This document shows positions 8,945 through 17,603 of a stretch of DNA of 35,986 bases, in pieces (positions within the stretch are counted from its first letter, which is position 1; every line of letters begins with the position of its first letter). Both the position numbers and the translations under genes were made by a program. Source of the stretch: Actinomycetes bacterium (GTDB taxonomy: Bacteria; Actinomycetota; Acidimicrobiia; Acidimicrobiales; RAAP-2); contig JAJXUK010000022.1 of NCBI GenBank assembly GCA_021782915.1, positions 1 to 35,986 of the forward strand. The letters run 5' to 3'. The notes under the pieces are model-generated. The model had not been told where the DNA came from. It saw only the letters and a program-made list of their open reading frames with translations, and did no database searches.

Positions 8945-10171
8945 CTAGGCCTCCTCGTCCTCGTCGGTCAGCTCGCGCAGCGCCTCGGGCGCCAGCGGCC
9001 GGGGCCCGATCACGGGCAGGACGGCCTCCGCGCCGCGCTCGCGGCCCGAGCCCAGCTCGAAGGCACGCGTGAGCAGCGTCCAGGCGAACAGGGCGAGCGC
9101 GGCCATGCCGAAGCCCCAGGACACGGAGATCAGGAAGCCGGCCACCACGAGCAGCCAGCCCAGGCTCAGCGGGATGAGACGCTTCCAGCCCAGGTCCATC
9201 ACCTGGTCGTAGCGGAAGCGCGGCAGGGCGGCACGGAACCAGATGTAGGCGAAGGCGAAGGCCGTCGTCTTGGCGAGGAACCACAGGATCGGAAAGACCC
9301 AGCGCAGGTGCGCCACGTTGGGCACCCAGCCGGCGGGGCCGCCGAAGAACAGGGTCACGATGATCGCCGACATCGTGATCGTGTTCATGAACTCGGCCAG
9401 ATAGAAGATGGCAAAGCGGAACGAGGAGTACTCGGTGTGGAAACCGCCCACCAACTCGCTCTCGGCCTCGACCACGTCGAAGGGCGGTCGGTTGAGCTCG
9501 GCGGTGATCGCGATGAGGAAGATCACGAAGGGCACCACGCCCAGGCGAATCACGTTCCAGTTCCAGATCCCGTGGGCCTGGGAGGCGACGATGTCGTGCG
9601 TGGACAGCGAGCCGGTCACCAAGACGATCATCACGATCGACAGACCGAGCGCGGCCTCGTAGCTGATCATCTGCGCGCTGGCGCGCACGGAGGAGATCAG
9701 CGGGTACTTAGAGCCCGAGGCCCAGCCGGCCAGCATCACGCCGTAGACCGAGATGCCCGACATGGCCAGCATCAGCAGGATGCCCATCGGCGGGTCGGCC
9801 ACCTGCAGGCGCACCGGGTGCCCGGCGATGGTGAGCGTGCCGCCCACCGGCACGATGGCGAAGGTGATGAAGCCCGGGATCAGCGCGAGGAACGGAGCCA
9901 GGCGGAAGACGAGGCGGTCGGCCTCGGCCGGCATCAGGTCCTCCTTGAAGATCAGCTTGATGCCGTCGGCGATGGTCTGCAGCAGCCCGAAGGGCCCCCA
10001 GCGCTGGGGCCCGATGCGGCTCTGCATGTCCGAGATGGCCTTGCGCTCGAACCAGATCATGAGGATGACCGCGTTGAGCAGCACCGCGAAGGCGACCACC
10101 AGGCGGATCAGGATGATGAGCCAGACCGCCAGGCCCAGGCCGTGGCTGTAGACGGGGTCCACGCCGATCAC
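8945..10171 (-). CDS. nuoH: NADH-quinone oxidoreductase subunit H
   Basis: The membrane subunit that forms the quinone-chamber floor of complex I, 408 residues. The conserved loop AELNRPPFDVVEAESELVGG, followed by FHTEYSS, is intact, as is WFERKAISDMQSRIGP near residue 45. The length is above that of enteric NuoH (about 325) owing to a hydrophilic, acidic C-terminal tail ending TDEDEEA, as seen in other actinobacteria. Start GTG at 10171 shares GTGA with the nuoG stop. Confidence 0.96.
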   Translation of the reverse strand: MIGVDPVYSHGLGLAVWLIILIRLVVAFAVLLNAVILMIWFERKAISDMQSRIGPQRWGPFGLLQTIADGIKLIFKEDLMPAEADRLVFRLAPFLALIPGFITFAIVPVGGTLTIAGHPVRLQVADPPMGILLMLAMSGISVYGVMLAGWASGSKYPLISSVRASAQMISYEAALGLSIVMIVLVTGSLSTHDIVASQAHGIWNWNVIRLGVVPFVIFLIAITAELNRPPFDVVEAESELVGGFHTEYSSFRFAIFYLAEFMNTITMSAIIVTLFFGGPAGWVPNVAHLRWVFPILWFLAKTTAFAFAYIWFRAALPRFRYDQVMDLGWKRLIPLSLGWLLVVAGFLISVSWGFGMAALALFAWTLLTRAFELGSGRERGAEAVLPVIGPRPLAPEALRELTDEDEEA

Positions 10172-12750
10172 GAGCGTGACTCCAGTCGCACCAGGCTCAA
10201 CGTGCCGGCCGGGTCCAGCAGTGCGCGCACCGGATCCTCCCCCGCCCGGCGCGTGGAGAAGCCGATCTCGAGCGTGCCACGCGGCACCGCGGCATCGGGG
10301 CGCACCGGCAGACTCACGCGGGCGCCCACGCCGAGCACGTCGACGCTCTCACCGCTCTTGACGCCCAGGCGGTCCAGGTCGCTCGGGTGCGCGAGCAGCG
10401 TCGTCTCCTCGATCAGCCCGGCGAGCGCGGGCGATCCCTGCATGGCGATGCCCTGGTCGTAGAGGCGCCGAGCCACGTTCAGGCGCAGCGAGTAGGCGTC
10501 CACGTGCGGCACGCTCGCGCCCAGGCCGCGCTGCACCTGGTCCCAGCTGATGGGGCCCACGCCGGCCGGGCGCGCGCCCGGCGCGACGTGACTGGTCGCG
10601 CCGGCGTAGGCCGCCTGGCCCAACGAGTCGGTCGAGCGCACCCCCGGGAAGGCGACGGGGTCCAGGGCCCGGCGCTGGCTGGCAACGCCCGACCAGCTCA
10701 GGATCCCCTCGAGGGAGCCGTCGGCGAGCACGCTCAGGGCCGGGTACCCGGTTCCCTCCTCGATCAGCTTGGCGGCCATCTCCACGGACGTCGCCTCGGG
10801 CTCGCGACCCAGCGCGATCGTCAGCTCGGCCGCGATGGCCACGTCGTCCCAGGCCGCGCCGGGGGCCGACACCTTGGCCGACAGGGCACTCACGCGCCCC
10901 TCCAGGTTCGTCACCGTGCCGCGGCGCTCGTGGGCCACCGCCGCGGGCAGGACCACGTCGGCGTAGGCCAGGCTCGCTCCCCCGTGGCCGGTGACCACGA
11001 CCACCTGGGCCGCCGAGAGTGCGGCGGTGGCGGTGGCGACGTCGAGCACGTTGCCGAGCAGGCAGCCGCCCAGCAGGAGCACGGCGCGCTGCTCGCCGGC
11101 GGCCAGGGCCGCGAGCTGGGACCGCGTGTCGCGACCGGCGGCGCCGCTGGCGCGTCGACCCGGGGCCATGGAGGGGGCCAGTCCCATGTCCATCGCGCCG
11201 CGCACGTTCGAGCGGCGCAGTGCCGGTAGGAAGCGCGCCGCCGGCAGCGCGTCGGCGAGGGTGCGCAGGGCCGTCTCGATCACGCTGGCGTCCTCGGCCA
11301 GGTTGGGCCGCCCGGCCACCACGACCACGCCGTCGCCCTCGCCCAGCAGCGCGCGCACGGCCTCGATCTGGGCCGCGCCGGCCGCCACCTCGCCACCGGG
11401 GCGACCGGTGAGGGCCGCGGCGACCAGGTGGGCCTCACCCGGGCGCACGCTCAGCACGTGCGCGGCCAGCTCGCGCAGGGCGCTCGGGCCGAAGCCGAAC
11501 TCGACCAGGGTCGTGCCGCGGCGCACGGCCTCGCGCAGACGCAGAAAGAGCACGGGCAGCTCCTGGCGCAGGTCCCCCGTCAGGGTCACCAGCACCCGAG
11601 CCCGGCTGGCGTCCTCGATGCTCGCCGGCGCCAGGGCGCCCAGCAGCGCGGGGTCCAGGCCGTCGTCGTAGCGCGCGTCCACGTTCTCGGTGCCCAGCAC
11701 CTCGCGGGCCACGCGGCTCCACACGTAGGCGGCCTCGTTGCTCAGGGCCGCCCCGCCGATCACGCCGAGCGCCTCGCCCGGGTGGGCCCCGAGGATCTCG
11801 GCCGCCGCCGAGAGGGCCTCGCTCCAGGCCACCGGCTGCAGTGTGCCCTCACGGCGCAGAAGCGGCTGGGTGATGCGCGTGGCGGGCGAGAGGACGTCGA
11901 CGCTCTCCTCGTTGCCGTCCACGCTGTCCAGGCTGAAGCGGCCCTTGTCGCAGAGCCAGCCGTGATTCACGCTCTCGCTGTCCAGACCCAGCACGCGCGT
12001 CAGGCGACCACCGGAGGACTGCACCGCGACCCGGCAGCCCACGGCGCACGTCGTGCACGTGCTCTCGACCTGCTCGAGGTCCCACGGGCGGGCCGTGAAC
12101 CGGTAGGGCTTCGCGGTCAGGGCCCCGACCGGGCAGATCTGCACGGTGTTGCCCGAGAAGACCGAGTCAAAGGGCTGGCTGGGCGAGGGGGCGACCTGGA
12201 TGAGGTCGCCGCGTCCGGCGAAGTCGATCTGGGCCTCGCCCGCGACCTCGGAGGCAAAGCGCGTGCAGCGGCTGCACTGGATGCAGCGCTCGCGGTCCAG
12301 CAGGACGAGCTCGCCGATGGAGATCGGCTTCTCGAAGTGGCGCTTCTCCTCGACGAAGCGCGTCTCGCCCGAGCCGTGCGACAGGGCCTGGTTCTGCAGT
12401 GGGCACTCGCCGCCCTTGTCGCAGACCGGACAGTCCAGCGGATGATTCGCGAGGAGGAACTCGAGCACCCCGTCCTGGGCCTTCTTGACCTTCTCGGAGT
12501 CCGTCACCACGTCCATGCCGTCGCTCACGCGCAGGTAGCACGAGGGCTGCAGCGTGGCCCCGCGCGGGCCCGCCACCTCGACCAGGCACTGGCGGCACAC
12601 GCCCACCGGCTCCATGCGCGGGTGGTAGCAGAAGCGCGGGATGTACGTCCCGGCGCGCTCGGCGACCTCGATGAGCAGCTCGCCCGGTGCGGCCGACACG
12701 ACACGCCCGTTGATCGTCACGCTCACGCTGGTGGGGGTCTCGTCAGCCAT
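10168..12750 (-). CDS. nuoG: NADH-quinone oxidoreductase subunit G
   Basis: The largest peripheral subunit of complex I, 860 residues. All cluster ligands can be read: [2Fe-2S] N1b at C41, C52, C55, C71; N5 at H103, C107, C110, C116; N4 at C156, C159, C162, C206; and the extra [4Fe-4S] N7 at C232, C235, C239, C267. N7 is present only in some bacteria. From about residue 225 the protein has the molybdopterin-oxidoreductase fold typical of NuoG, without visible cofactor residues. The ATG at 12750 lies inside the last codons of nuoF, an eight-base overlap. The open frame upstream of this ATG is only antisense or out-of-frame to nuoF and is not used. Confidence 0.96.
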   Translation of the reverse strand: MADETPTSVSVTINGRVVSAAPGELLIEVAERAGTYIPRFCYHPRMEPVGVCRQCLVEVAGPRGATLQPSCYLRVSDGMDVVTDSEKVKKAQDGVLEFLLANHPLDCPVCDKGGECPLQNQALSHGSGETRFVEEKRHFEKPISIGELVLLDRERCIQCSRCTRFASEVAGEAQIDFAGRGDLIQVAPSPSQPFDSVFSGNTVQICPVGALTAKPYRFTARPWDLEQVESTCTTCAVGCRVAVQSSGGRLTRVLGLDSESVNHGWLCDKGRFSLDSVDGNEESVDVLSPATRITQPLLRREGTLQPVAWSEALSAAAEILGAHPGEALGVIGGAALSNEAAYVWSRVAREVLGTENVDARYDDGLDPALLGALAPASIEDASRARVLVTLTGDLRQELPVLFLRLREAVRRGTTLVEFGFGPSALRELAAHVLSVRPGEAHLVAAALTGRPGGEVAAGAAQIEAVRALLGEGDGVVVVAGRPNLAEDASVIETALRTLADALPAARFLPALRRSNVRGAMDMGLAPSMAPGRRASGAAGRDTRSQLAALAAGEQRAVLLLGGCLLGNVLDVATATAALSAAQVVVVTGHGGASLAYADVVLPAAVAHERRGTVTNLEGRVSALSAKVSAPGAAWDDVAIAAELTIALGREPEATSVEMAAKLIEEGTGYPALSVLADGSLEGILSWSGVASQRRALDPVAFPGVRSTDSLGQAAYAGATSHVAPGARPAGVGPISWDQVQRGLGASVPHVDAYSLRLNVARRLYDQGIAMQGSPALAGLIEETTLLAHPSDLDRLGVKSGESVDVLGVGARVSLPVRPDAAVPRGTLEIGFSTRRAGEDPVRALLDPAGTLSLVRLESRS

Positions 12751-14047
12751 GCGGGCAGCTCCCGTGATCGACGTGGGCGACGAAGTCGTCGCGGAACAGG
12801 CTGAGCGCCGAGTGGATCGAGGACGGGATCGACGGGCCGAGCACGCAGATGGTCGTCTGCTGCGGCGGCCAGGTGAGCCCCGGCGCGATGTTGTCCGACA
12901 GGTCCAGCAGCAGATCCAGGTCCTCGGAGCGACCGCCACCGTGCTCGAGGCGGTACATGATGCGCTCGAGCCAACCCGAGCCCTCGCGACAGGGCGTGCA
13001 CTGGCCGCACGACTCGCGCGAGAAGAACTTCACGATGCGCCAGGCCGCGCGCACCACACAGCTGTCCTCGTCCAGGACCACGATGGAGCCCGAGCCGAGC
13101 ATCGAGCCCTTCTCGGCGACCTCGTCCTGGCCCAGGGCCAGGTCCAGCAGGTCCGGGCCGAACCACGGGGCCGAGACGCCGCCCGGGATGATGGCCTTGA
13201 GCGCCTTGTTCTCGATCACGCCGCCGCCCAGGGCGGGGTCATAGATCAGGTCGCGGAACGTGTTCTTGACCATCTCGATCTCGTAGACGCCCGGGTTGTT
13301 GACCCGCCCGGCCAGGGCGAAGAGGCGGGTTCCGGTCGAGCGGCCCGCGCCCAGGGCGGCGAAGGCCGCCCCGCCGTTGAGCACGATCCACGGCAGGTTC
13401 GACATCGTCTCGACGTTGTTGACCACCGTCGGCTCCCCGTAGAGGCCGGTCACGGCGGGAAAGAACGGGGGCTTGATGCGCGGGAAGCCCCGCTTGCCCT
13501 CGAGGGCCTCGATGAGCGAGGTCTCCTCGCCGCAGATGTACGCGCCGGCCCCGGGGTGAAGGACGACGTCGAGGGAGAAGTCCGAGCCGAAGATCTTGCG
13601 GCCCAGCGCGCCGTGCTCGTAGGCCTCGTTGAGCGCCTGCTGGACCCGCTCCAGGCCCAGGGCGAACTCGCCGCGCAGGAAGATGAACGCACGGTTCACC
13701 TGCAGCGCGTAGGCGGCGATGATGACGCCCTCGACGAGCTGGTGCGGGTCGCGCTCGACGAGGTAGTGGTCCTTGAACGTGGCCGGCTCGGACTCGTCGC
13801 CGTTGACCACGAGGTAGGAGATCTCGGACTTTCGCAGCATGGACCACTTGCGCCCGGCCGGGAAGCCCGCGCCACCGCGGCCCAGCAGCGAGGCCGCGTC
13901 GACCTCGGCCGCCACCTGCTCGGGGTGCATGCCCAACGCGGCGCGCAGCGCCTCGTAGCCACCTGTGGCCAGGTACCGGCTCAGGCTGAAGGAGTCCGGG
14001 TAGTCCCGGCGGCTGGAGACGATGCGGGGCGCGTCGAGACTGGCCAC
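12743..14047 (-). CDS. nuoF: NADH-quinone oxidoreductase subunit F (NADH- and FMN-binding)
   Basis: The catalytic NADH dehydrogenase subunit of complex I, 434 residues. The nucleotide-binding glycine-rich stretch LLGRGGAGFPAGRKW is at 54-68. Cluster N3 ligands are C347, C350, C353 (ESCGQCTPCREGS) and C401 (TTICVLG). It oxidises NADH through FMN and hands electrons to N3. Start GTG at 14047 shares one base with the nuoE stop (TAGTG); the last eight bases overlap nuoG. Confidence 0.97.
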   Translation of the reverse strand: MASLDAPRIVSSRRDYPDSFSLSRYLATGGYEALRAALGMHPEQVAAEVDAASLLGRGGAGFPAGRKWSMLRKSEISYLVVNGDESEPATFKDHYLVERDPHQLVEGVIIAAYALQVNRAFIFLRGEFALGLERVQQALNEAYEHGALGRKIFGSDFSLDVVLHPGAGAYICGEETSLIEALEGKRGFPRIKPPFFPAVTGLYGEPTVVNNVETMSNLPWIVLNGGAAFAALGAGRSTGTRLFALAGRVNNPGVYEIEMVKNTFRDLIYDPALGGGVIENKALKAIIPGGVSAPWFGPDLLDLALGQDEVAEKGSMLGSGSIVVLDEDSCVVRAAWRIVKFFSRESCGQCTPCREGSGWLERIMYRLEHGGGRSEDLDLLLDLSDNIAPGLTWPPQQTTICVLGPSIPSSIHSALSLFRDDFVAHVDHGSCPHG

Positions 14048-14658
14048 TACTGCTCCTGCCTCGCGGCGCGCGCGGCGCGCGCGCTGGCGCGCTCGGCGGC
14101 GATCTCCTCGGGGTCCACGCGCAGCCCGCCGCTGCGTCGCACGCGGATCAGCGTGCCGTGGCTCGGCACGTCGTGCTCGAGTCGGCCCGCGCGCAGCTCG
14201 GCGACCATCTGGTCGAACGCCTCAGGGCTGGTGGTGCGCACGTAGCGATGATTCACCTGCACCACCGGTGCCACGCCACAGTCGGCCAGGCACTCGGTCT
14301 CCTCCAGGCTGAACAGCCCGTCCTCGCTGGTGCCGCCCACGGCGCAGCCGAGCACGGCGCTGACGTGCGCGAGCATCTCCTCGCCCCCGCGCAGCTGGCA
14401 GGCGATGTTGGTGCACACGCCCACCACGTAGCGACCCACCGGCTCCAGGTGGAACATGTCGTAGAAGGAGGCGGTGCCGCGCACCTCGGCCGGCGTCGTG
14501 CCGGTCAGCTCGGCCACCTCGGCCATCGCGTCCTCGGTGAGGTAGCCGTCCTGCTCCTGGCACAGGTGCAGCAGGGGCAGCATGGCCGAGCGCCGCGACG
14601 GGTACAGCCCCACCAGCTCCTCAGCGCGCTGGCGCAGCTCGGCTCGCAGGTGGCTCAT
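14047..14658 (-). CDS. nuoE: NADH-quinone oxidoreductase subunit E
   Basis: A [2Fe-2S] thioredoxin-like subunit of complex I, 203 residues. The N1a ligands are C82 and C87 (VCTNIACQLRGG) and C123 and C127 (ECLADCGVAP). The C-terminal 45 residues are basic and Ala/Arg-rich and go beyond the family core (about 160 residues). Start ATG at 14658 shares ATGA with the nuoD stop. Confidence 0.96.
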   Translation of the reverse strand: MSHLRAELRQRAEELVGLYPSRRSAMLPLLHLCQEQDGYLTEDAMAEVAELTGTTPAEVRGTASFYDMFHLEPVGRYVVGVCTNIACQLRGGEEMLAHVSAVLGCAVGGTSEDGLFSLEETECLADCGVAPVVQVNHRYVRTTSPEAFDQMVAELRAGRLEHDVPSHGTLIRVRRSGGLRVDPEEIAAERASARAARAARQEQ

Positions 14659-16007
14659 CGGTCGACCTCTCCCATGATCGGATCCACCGTCGAGATGACG
14701 GTGATGGCGTCGGACACCGAGCCACCGCGCATGAGCAGCGGCACGGCCTGCAGATTCACGAAGCTCGGCGCGCGCACGTGCAGGCGCCAGGGTTTGGGTC
14801 CACCGTCGGAGACCAGGTAGCAGCCCAGCTCGCCACGCGGGGACTCGACGGCCGAGTAGACCTCACCGGCCGGGACGTGGAAGCCCTCCGTGAACAGCTT
14901 GAAGTGGTGGATGAGGGCCTCCATCGACTCACCAATGCGCGCGCGGGGCGGCGGGGTGACCTTGGGGTCCTGACTGCGGTAGTCGCCCGCGGGCATGCGC
15001 TCGACGCACTGGCGCACGATGCGCACCGACTCGCGGATCTCGTTGAGCCGAATCGCGTAGCGATCGAAGTTGTCGCCGTAGGTGCCCACGATCACGTCGA
15101 AGTCCACCTGGTCGTAGGCCAGGTACGGCATCGTGCGCCGCAGGTCCCAGGCCACGCCGGTGGAACGCAGCAGCGGACCCGTCGCGCCCAGGGCCAGGGC
15201 CTCCTCGGCCATGAGCGGGGCCACGCCGACCATGCGCTGGCGGAAGATGGGCTGACCGGTCAGCAGCTGGTCGTACTCGTAGGTGCGCTCCTCGATCGTG
15301 TCGCAGATCACCGTCACGTCGTCCTGCCAGCCGTCGGGCAGATCCGCCGCCACCCCGCCAGGACGCACGTAGTTCAGGTTCATGCGCAGCCCGGCGGTCT
15401 TCTCGAAGAAGGCCAGGATGAGCTCGCGCTCGCGGAAGCCGTAGATCATCATGGACGTCGAGCCGACGTCCATGCCGTTGGTCGCCATCCACACGAGGTG
15501 CGACGCCATGCGGTTGAGCTCGCTCATCATCATGCGGATCCACGTCGCGCGCTCGGGCACCTGAAGCCCGAGGAGCGTCTCGACCGCCATCGAGAAGCCG
15601 AGCTCGTTGATGATGGGGCTCAGGTAGTCCATGCGAGTGACGTTGGTCGCGCCCTGCACGTAGCTGAGCTCCTCGCCGGTCTTCTCCATTCCCGTGTGCA
15701 GGTAGCCGATGACCGGCTTGGTGCGCAGAACGAACTCACCGTCCAGCTCGAGCATGAGTCGCAGCACGCCGTGCGTGGACGGGTGCGACGGGCCCATGTT
15801 GATGATCATCGTCTCGTCGTCGGGTCGATCGACGTCGATGTCTCTCGGGTCGAGCGTGTGGCCCTCGAGGCGCAGGACGGCGCCCACCTCGCGTCCGAGC
15901 TCGCCGCTCGGCGTGGCCGTGCGGTACTGGAGCTCCTGGGCTCCCTCGGAGGTCTCGGCCGCCAGGATGTCGGCCCGACTCGCGGCGCGCACGGTGGGTT
16001 CGCTCAT
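14655..16007 (-). CDS. nuoD: NADH-quinone oxidoreductase subunit D
   Basis: The 49-kDa-type subunit of complex I, 450 residues, lining the quinone cavity. The signature GPSHPSTHGVLRLMLELDGE is present near residue 75, where the quinone-site His is expected. An N-terminal stretch of about 60 residues precedes the conserved domain. It is related to the large subunit of NiFe hydrogenases but lacks the nickel-binding cysteines. Start ATG at 16007 shares ATGA with the nuoC stop; the earlier open frame lies over nuoC and is not used. Confidence 0.97.
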   Translation of the reverse strand: MSEPTVRAASRADILAAETSEGAQELQYRTATPSGELGREVGAVLRLEGHTLDPRDIDVDRPDDETMIINMGPSHPSTHGVLRLMLELDGEFVLRTKPVIGYLHTGMEKTGEELSYVQGATNVTRMDYLSPIINELGFSMAVETLLGLQVPERATWIRMMMSELNRMASHLVWMATNGMDVGSTSMMIYGFRERELILAFFEKTAGLRMNLNYVRPGGVAADLPDGWQDDVTVICDTIEERTYEYDQLLTGQPIFRQRMVGVAPLMAEEALALGATGPLLRSTGVAWDLRRTMPYLAYDQVDFDVIVGTYGDNFDRYAIRLNEIRESVRIVRQCVERMPAGDYRSQDPKVTPPPRARIGESMEALIHHFKLFTEGFHVPAGEVYSAVESPRGELGCYLVSDGGPKPWRLHVRAPSFVNLQAVPLLMRGGSVSDAITVISTVDPIMGEVDR

Positions 16008-16495
16008 CGGGGCCCCGGCGCTTCCTTGAACTGCACCGGCACGCGACCCACCCCGTAGTCCTTGCGCAGGGGGTGTCCCTCCCACTCCTCGGGCATCAGA
16101 ATTCGCGTCAGGTCGGGATGTCCCGTGAAGATCACGCCCATCAAGTCGAAGGCCTCGCGCTCCATCGCCTCCACGCCGGGGTAGAGGTTGAACAGCGAGG
16201 CCACCTCGGGCACGTCACCGGCCTGGACGCGGATGCGCACGCGCGAGGCCTTGGACATGCTCAGCAGGTTCGTCACCACCTCGAAGCGCGTCGGGATCAC
16301 CCCGTCGGGCAGGGCGCGCCCGGGATGTCCCAGGTAGTCCACGGCGCACACGTCCGAGCAGAGCTCGTAGCCGTCGTCCTTGAAGGCGCGAACCAGCTCG
16401 TAGTACTGCTCGCGCGTCGGAAAGCACGAGACGTCCGCGCCGAGCGCCTCGGCCAGGATCATCGGTTGGGGCGCCTGGGGGGGCAGCTCGATCAC
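16004..16495 (-). CDS. nuoC: NADH-quinone oxidoreductase subunit C
   Basis: The 30-kDa-type subunit of complex I, 163 residues, separate from NuoD as in most bacteria outside the enterics. The family signature [20 protein letters not shown] and the following [16 protein letters not shown] are intact. It joins NuoD, NuoB and NuoI in the connecting module. The start is GTG at 16495, sharing GTGA with the nuoB stop. Confidence 0.96.
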   Translation of the reverse strand: MIELPPQAPQPMILAEALGADVSCFPTREQYYELVRAFKDDGYELCSDVCAVDYLGHPGRALPDGVIPTRFEVVTNLLSMSKASRVRIRVQAGDVPEVASLFNLYPGVEAMEREAFDLMGVIFTGHPDLTRILMPEEWEGHPLRKDYGVGRVPVQFKEAPGPR

Positions 16496-17055
16496 TTAGG
16501 CGTCCCCAATCTCACACTGACCGGCACCTCGGGCGTCCACGGGCTGGCCTCGCTGGCCAGGTCGATCGGGCGGCGCTGCTCACGGCGCTGGAGGATCTCA
16601 CTCGTGCGGATCTTCTCGTGCAGCGTGAAGATCGCGTGCATCAGCGTCTCGGGGCTGGGCGGGCAGCCCGGCGCGTACACATCCACCGGCACGATCTGAT
16701 CGACGCCCTGGACGATGGCGTAGTTGTTGAAGAGCCCCCCGCTCGAAGCGCACACGCCCATCGAGATGACCCACTTGGGCTCCATCATCTGGTCGTAGAC
16801 CTGGCGCAGCACCGGGGCCATCTTCTGGGAGACCCGACCGGCCACGATCATCAGGTCGCTCTGGCGCGGCGAGGCGCGAAAGACCTCCATGCCGTAGCGC
16901 GCCAGGTCGAAGTCGGCCGCGCCCGCGGCCATCATCTCGATCGCGCAGCACGCCAGTCCGAAGGTCGCCGGCCACAGCGAGGCGCGCCGCGCCCAGTTCA
17001 CGACGTCTTCGATACGTCCGGTGAGAAAGTTGTGATGCAGGTCTTCGAGAGCCAC
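16492..17055 (-). CDS. nuoB: NADH-quinone oxidoreductase subunit B
   Basis: The subunit holding the terminal cluster N2, 187 residues. N2 ligands are the tandem C36-C37 ([10 protein letters not shown]), C102 (GVCASSGG) and C131 ([10 protein letters not shown]). It passes electrons to quinone at the NuoB-NuoD interface. Start GTG at 17055 directly follows the nuoA stop (TAG then GTG). A hydrophilic C-terminal tail of about 30 residues follows the conserved domain. Confidence 0.97.
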   Translation of the reverse strand: MALEDLHHNFLTGRIEDVVNWARRASLWPATFGLACCAIEMMAAGAADFDLARYGMEVFRASPRQSDLMIVAGRVSQKMAPVLRQVYDQMMEPKWVISMGVCASSGGLFNNYAIVQGVDQIVPVDVYAPGCPPSPETLMHAIFTLHEKIRTSEILQRREQRRPIDLASEASPWTPEVPVSVRLGTPK

Positions 17056-17499
17056 CTAGGCCACCCGTTCCGTGTCCGCGCCGAGGCGCACGATGGTCGA
17101 AGACGACGTGCGAGCGGGCATGCCGGGCGTCAGGTGCTTCACGGGGCCCCACGTCAGGGCACCCTCGGAGATCAGAAAGAGCAGCGCGGCGAAGACCGCG
17201 ACGGAGAAGGCCACTACCTCGACGAGCGAGAAGGCGCCGAGCTGGCGGAACACAATCGCGAACGGGTACAGGAAGACGATCTCGATGTCGAAGATGACGA
17301 AGATCATGGCCACGAGGTAGAAGCGCACCGGAAAGCGCTGGGGCGGGTCGATCTCGGGCACGATGCCGCACTCGTACGGAGCGAGCTTCGCCTCGCTCAG
17401 GCGCTTGCGCGGGGCCAGCAGGGAGGACGCGGCGAGCGAGCCCGACGCGAACAGCACGCCGAGCACGAGCAGTCCAACGATCGGCAGGTACTGGTCCAC
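17056..17499 (-). CDS. nuoA: NADH-quinone oxidoreductase subunit A
   Basis: The first gene of the complex I operon; a three-helix membrane subunit, 147 residues from the GTG chosen here. Conserved parts: YECGIVP, RFPVRFYLVAMIFVIFDIE, then FLYPFA, which includes the loop between the first two helices near the quinone cavity. Start: TAGAAAGGA (17513-17505), an exact complement of nine bases of the usual 16S rRNA 3' end, lies five bases before GTG 17499 but directly abuts an in-frame ATG at 17505. I therefore favour GTG; using ATG would add Met-Asp. The frame stays open further upstream into the divergent intergenic region, without support. Confidence 0.95.
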   Translation of the reverse strand: MDQYLPIVGLLVLGVLFASGSLAASSLLAPRKRLSEAKLAPYECGIVPEIDPPQRFPVRFYLVAMIFVIFDIEIVFLYPFAIVFRQLGAFSLVEVVAFSVAVFAALLFLISEGALTWGPVKHLTPGMPARTSSSTIVRLGADTERVA

Positions 17500-17504
17500 G
17501 TCCA

Positions 17505-17513
17505 TCCTTTCTA
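17505..17513 (-). promoter_or_regulatory. Strong Shine-Dalgarno sequence of nuoA, decides the start
   Basis: TAGAAAGGA on the minus strand matches nine bases of the extended anti-Shine-Dalgarno complement. It is five bases from GTG 17499 and zero bases from ATG 17505, so it supports the GTG. Confidence 0.6.
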
Positions 17514-17548
17514 CCAGAACCGACAGTCTGCCTCTTTGCGCGTGGCGC

Positions 17549-17562
17549 GGGTCCAAGGACCC
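17549..17562. repeat. Inverted repeat GGGTCC-AA-GGACCC between nuoA and the divergent reductase gene
   Basis: A perfect six-base inverted repeat with a two-base spacer lies in the 100-base divergent intergenic region. On the minus strand it contains TTGGAC (17556-17551), a possible -35 for nuoA. On the plus strand it lies just before the reductase -35-like GTGACC (17570). This is a possible operator; no regulator is known for it. Confidence 0.4.
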
Positions 17563-17569
17563 CGGGGAC

Positions 17570-17597
17570 GTGACCGCGTCGTGGCGCGTCCTAGTGT
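17570..17597 (+). promoter_or_regulatory. Promoter of the geranylgeranyl-reductase-family gene, leaderless type
   Basis: A -35-like GTGACC (17570-17575) and a -10 TAGTGT (17592-17597) are 16 bases apart. Transcription starting seven bases after the -10 would begin at the GTG start codon itself (17604). There is no Shine-Dalgarno sequence. Confidence 0.5.
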
Positions 17598-17603
17598 GGA
17601 CGG

